The notes below the pieces were generated by a model. It was not told the DNA's origin. It did not search any database and saw only the letters and a program-made list of their open reading frames with translations. DNA of 8,532 nucleotides from JAZNOL01 sp045580815 (GTDB lineage: Bacteria; Bacillota; Clostridia; RUG12999), in NCBI GenBank assembly GCA_045580815.1, contig JAZNOL010000080.1, positions 1 to 8,532 on the forward strand, in the 5' to 3' direction. Below, in pieces: positions 5,797-8,532 of the stretch (its first letter is position 1; the number at the start of each line of letters is the position of its first letter). Made by a program: the position numbers and the translations under genes.

Positions 5797-7149
5797 ATGC
5801 AATTTAAAAACGCTTATCTTGCAGAACTCATGCAGACAGTTATTGCAAGAAACCCCGGCGAACCCGAATTCCACCAGACAGTAGAAGAAGTGCTTTCTTC
5901 ACTCGAACCGGTTGTTGAAAAACATCCCGAATACATAGAATCCGGCGTTCTTGAAAGAATAGTAGAGCCCGAAAGAATCATAAAGTTCCGTGTACCGTGG
6001 ACAGATGACAACGGCAAAGTTCACGTTAACCGTGGTTTCCGTATTCAGTTCAACAGCGCAATCGGTCCTTACAAAGGCGGTCTTCGTTTCCACCCGTCTG
6101 TTTATGAAGGTATTATTAAATTCCTCGGTTTTGAACAGATTTTCAAAAATTCACTTACAGGTCTGCCCATCGGCGGCGGTAAAGGCGGTAGCGACTTTGA
6201 CCCCAAAGGCAAATCTGATGCTGAAGTTATGAGATTCTGCCAGAGCTTTATGACAGAACTCAGCCGTCACATCGGTTCACACGTGGACGTTCCCGCCGGC
6301 GACATCGGCGTTGGTGCAAGAGAAATCGGTTACCTTTTCGGTCAGTACAAAAGAGTTTGCAACAACTTTGAAAATGCTGTTCTCACAGGCAAAGGCATTT
6401 CTTACGGCGGAAGCTTTGTTCGTCCCGAAGCAACAGGCTACGGTGCAGTTTATTTCTGTGACGAGGTTCTTAAAAGCCACGGCGAAAGCATTAAAGGCAA
6501 AACCTTTGCAGTTTCCGGTTTCGGTAACGTTGCATGGGGTGCAGTTCTCAAAATCAACCAGCTGGGCGGTAAAGTTCTTACAATTTCCGGTCCCGATGGT
6601 TACATCTATGACAAAGACGGCGTAACATCTGAAAAAGCCGCTTATATGCTTGAAATGCGTGCATCAGGTCGTGATAAAGTTCAGGATTATGCTGACAAAT
6701 TCGGCGTTGAATTCTTCGCAGGTGAAAAACCCTGGGGCGTTAAAGCTGATGTTATCATGCCTTGTGCTACACAGAACGAAGTTCGCATTGAAGATGCTGA
6801 AAAAATCGTTGCTAACGGTGTTAAATTCTACATTGAAGTTTCTAACATGCCCACAACAAACGAAGCTGTTGAATATCTGTGCAAAAACGGCGTAGTTGTT
6901 GCTCCGTCAAAAGCAGTTAATGCCGGCGGCGTTGCAGTTTCTGCCCTTGAAATGAGCCAGAACAGTATGCGTATGTCATGGTCAGCTGAAGAAGTTGACG
7001 AAAAACTTCACGGCATCATGGTTAACATCTTCAACACAGTCAGCTCTGTTGCTGAAGAATACGGCATGAAAGACAATCTCATCGCAGGTGCAAACATTGC
7101 AGGCTTCCTTAAAGTTGCAGAAGCAATGCTGGCACAGGGTGTAGTATAA
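5797..7149 (+). CDS. gdhA: Glutamate dehydrogenase, hexameric class, probably NAD+-preferring
   Basis: This 450-residue enzyme interconverts glutamate with 2-oxoglutarate and ammonium, linking amino-acid fermentation and nitrogen metabolism. The substrate domain holds K93 (YKGGLRFHP), K117, catalytic K129 (GGGKGG) and D169 (PAGDIG), and S382 follows KAVNAGG. These align with K89, K113, K125, D165 and S380 of the Clostridium symbiosum enzyme as I recall them. The Rossmann domain starts at GFGNVAWG (241-248). F242, P266 and D267 (SGPDG) match the residues tied to NAD+ specificity in C. symbiosum, so NAD+ use is inferred, against the common default label NADP-specific. AGGAGG (5783-5788) lies 8 nt before the ATG. 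The gene has its own promoter and terminator and a strongly biased codon choice (TTC, ATC, AAC, CGT, GGT/GGC), which suggests high expression. Confidence 0.95.
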   Translation: MQFKNAYLAELMQTVIARNPGEPEFHQTVEEVLSSLEPVVEKHPEYIESGVLERIVEPERIIKFRVPWTDDNGKVHVNRGFRIQFNSAIGPYKGGLRFHPSVYEGIIKFLGFEQIFKNSLTGLPIGGGKGGSDFDPKGKSDAEVMRFCQSFMTELSRHIGSHVDVPAGDIGVGAREIGYLFGQYKRVCNNFENAVLTGKGISYGGSFVRPEATGYGAVYFCDEVLKSHGESIKGKTFAVSGFGNVAWGAVLKINQLGGKVLTISGPDGYIYDKDGVTSEKAAYMLEMRASGRDKVQDYADKFGVEFFAGEKPWGVKADVIMPCATQNEVRIEDAEKIVANGVKFYIEVSNMPTTNEAVEYLCKNGVVVAPSKAVNAGGVAVSALEMSQNSMRMSWSAEEVDEKLHGIMVNIFNTVSSVAEEYGMKDNLIAGANIAGFLKVAEAMLAQGVV

Positions 7150-7169
7150 TTAACAATTCTGTATTGTTT

Positions 7170-7202
7170 TCGGGCGCTTCTCTAAAAAAGCGCCCGATTT
7201 TT
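7170..7202 (+). terminator. Rho-independent terminator of gdhA
   Basis: A perfect 10-bp stem TCGGGCGCTT (7170-7179) / AAGCGCCCGA (7188-7197) with an 8-nt loop is followed by TTTTT (7198-7202). It lies 20 nt after the gdhA stop and separates gdhA from hydF. Confidence 0.92.
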
Positions 7203-7239
7203 ATATTCAACTATTTTATCTTTCAAGGAGGTTAAAGCT

Positions 7240-8442
7240 ATGTCACTTAATCAGACCCCATCCGGTGAGCGCGTACACATTGCCTTTTTCGGCAGACGAA
7301 ACGCCGGAAAATCAAGCCTTGTGAATGCTGTTACCGCACAGCAGATTTCTGTTGTTTCCGATACAAAAGGCACAACCACCGACCCGGTTACAAAAGCAAT
7401 GGAGCTTCTTCCCATCGGCCCGGTTTTAATTATTGACACTCCCGGATTTGATGACGAGGGTGCACTGGGGCTTTTGCGTGTAAAACGCACAAAACAGGTG
7501 CTTAACAAAACAGATATTGCCGTGCTTGTTGTGGATATAGTTGAGGGATTAAAGACTTGTGATAACGAGCTTATCGACCTTTTTAAAGAAAAAAATATAC
7601 CGTTTATCACGGTTTACAATAAAAGCGACCTTACCGATAAATCCGCAGGCGAAAATGACAAAACCACTGTATATACAAGTGCAAAAACCGGGTTTGGAAT
7701 TGAAGATTTAAAAAACACAATCGGCAAGCTTGCATTGCAAGAAAAACCGATTTCCCCTCTTGTGAGCGACCTTGTACAGCCAAAAGATTTTGTTGTGATG
7801 GTTATTCCAATTGATTCATCAGCACCAAAGGGTCGCATTATTCTCCCCCAACAACAAGTTCTTCGCGAGCTTTTAGACAGCGGCGCAACTGCAATTTGCG
7901 TTCGGGACAACGAGCTTGAAGAAACCCTTGAAAATCTCGGCAAAAAACCGTCGCTTGTCATTACGGACAGTCAGGTTTTCGGAAAAATTTCAAAAATTGT
8001 GCCGCAAGATATTAATTTAACATCCTTTTCTATTCTGATGGCAAGATATAAAGGATTTTTAAAAACCGCCGCTGTTGGTGCAACCGCCATTGACAGTCTT
8101 AAAAACGGCGATGTGGTGCTTATTTCCGAAGGATGCTCACACCACCGTCAATGCGAGGACATCGGCACGGTAAAACTTCCGAAATGGCTGAAAGAACACA
8201 CCGGCAAGGATATTATAATCGAAACCTCATCAGGCACAGAGTTTCCCGAAGATTTGTCAAAATATGCACTTGTTATCCATTGCGGAGGTTGCATGGTAAC
8301 TCAGCGTGAAATGATTTACCGCATGAAATGTTCTTCAGATGCAGGCGTGCCGTTTACAAACTACGGCATTGCAATTGCCCATATGCACGGAATTTTAAAA
8401 CGCAGTGTTAATGTTTTTGATGACATTTCAAAATTGATATAG
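7240..8442 (+). CDS. hydF: [FeFe]-hydrogenase H-cluster maturation GTPase HydF
   Basis: This 400-residue protein is the scaffold on which the 2Fe subcluster of the [FeFe]-hydrogenase active site is assembled with HydE and HydG before transfer to the hydrogenase. The N-terminal GTPase domain (about 10-165) has P-loop GRRNAGKSS (18-26), the switch-I region KGTTTDP (43-49), DTPG (66-69), NKSD (127-130) and TSAKTG (146-151). A middle dimerisation domain follows, and the C-terminal cluster-binding domain carries CSH (299-301) and HCGGC (347-351), the family's CxH...HCxxC [4Fe-4S] signature, with 45 residues between the two His. AAGGAGG (7225-7231) lies 8 nt before the ATG. The 90-bp gap after gdhA contains that gene's terminator and no clear promoter, so expression relies on read-through or on a weak start that I cannot see. 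HydE, HydG and the hydrogenase are not in the window. Confidence 0.95.
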   Translation: MSLNQTPSGERVHIAFFGRRNAGKSSLVNAVTAQQISVVSDTKGTTTDPVTKAMELLPIGPVLIIDTPGFDDEGALGLLRVKRTKQVLNKTDIAVLVVDIVEGLKTCDNELIDLFKEKNIPFITVYNKSDLTDKSAGENDKTTVYTSAKTGFGIEDLKNTIGKLALQEKPISPLVSDLVQPKDFVVMVIPIDSSAPKGRIILPQQQVLRELLDSGATAICVRDNELEETLENLGKKPSLVITDSQVFGKISKIVPQDINLTSFSILMARYKGFLKTAAVGATAIDSLKNGDVVLISEGCSHHRQCEDIGTVKLPKWLKEHTGKDIIIETSSGTEFPEDLSKYALVIHCGGCMVTQREMIYRMKCSSDAGVPFTNYGIAIAHMHGILKRSVNVFDDISKLI

Positions 8443-8449
8443 TAATAAA

Positions 8450-8488
8450 CGGCTGTTTTGACGTATTAGTCAAAACAGCCGGGTTTTT
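8450..8488 (+). terminator. Rho-independent terminator of hydF
   Basis: A perfect 13-bp stem CGGCTGTTTTGAC (8450-8462) / GTCAAAACAGCCG (8469-8481) with a 6-nt loop is followed by GG and then TTTTT (8484-8488). It starts 7 nt after the hydF stop, so any gene to the right would need its own promoter. The last 44 bases of the window show no gene. Confidence 0.9.
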
Positions 8489-8532
8489 ATTTAGTTTTCC
8501 CATCTACCAAACCCTAACTGTCAAGAATCTGA

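Noticed and set aside
6311..6625. Open frames of 80-104 codons in another frame inside gdhA, also at 5990-6232 and 6650-6895
   Set aside because: They run in the same shifted frame through gdhA, have no domain features and no ribosome binding sites, and reflect its strongly biased codon use.
8489..8532. Right end of the window as a promoter or new gene
   Set aside because: Only 44 bp with no start codon plus ribosome binding site and no -35/-10 pair.

Overview
The window looks like a stretch of chromosome from an anaerobic, low-to-moderate-GC Firmicute of the class Clostridia, probably an intestinal fermenter. Four things suggest this. There is an [FeFe]-hydrogenase maturation GTPase (HydF). 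The glutamate dehydrogenase closely resembles the Clostridium symbiosum type. The lspA-rluD order is typical of Gram-positive bacteria. Strong AGGAGG-type ribosome binding sites and near-consensus sigma-A promoters occur throughout. There are no phage, transposon, CRISPR, tRNA or rRNA signals.

Layout. (1) Positions 51-4214 hold a four-gene rightward transcription unit: a near-consensus promoter, a membrane-anchored NodB-type polysaccharide deacetylase, a HisJ-type PHP phosphatase with a TTG start, an XRE-cupin regulator, and an AMP-forming acyl-CoA synthetase that starts on the base after the regulator's stop. The unit ends at a strong, probably bidirectional terminator. (2) Positions 4220-5674 hold a leftward unit, lspA then rluD, with 23 bp of overlap, its own promoter and its own terminator. 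(3) Positions 5695-7202 hold a rightward single-gene unit for gdhA, transcribed divergently from lspA, with a leader of about 65 nt that contains a hairpin and a strong terminator at the end. (4) Positions 7225-8488 hold hydF, closed by a 13-bp-stem terminator, without a convincing promoter of its own. Positions 1-50 and 8489-8532 hold nothing I can identify.

How the genes fit together. lspA (lipoprotein maturation) and rluD (23S rRNA modification) are housekeeping genes. gdhA and hydF belong to amino-acid and fermentative redox metabolism: glutamate oxidation produces reduced cofactor, and HydF is needed to build the hydrogenase active site that disposes of electrons as H2. The first unit is the most interesting. 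A regulator with a ligand-binding cupin domain is directly coupled to a CoA ligase, which suggests a sensor and enzyme pair for an organic acid; two enzymes that do not obviously belong to that pathway precede it.

I do not see a clear undescribed system here. The best leads are the regulator/CoA-ligase pair and its odd operon partners, the structured gdhA leader, and the predicted NAD+ preference of the glutamate dehydrogenase. All family assignments come from reading motifs in the translated sequence; no database search was run.
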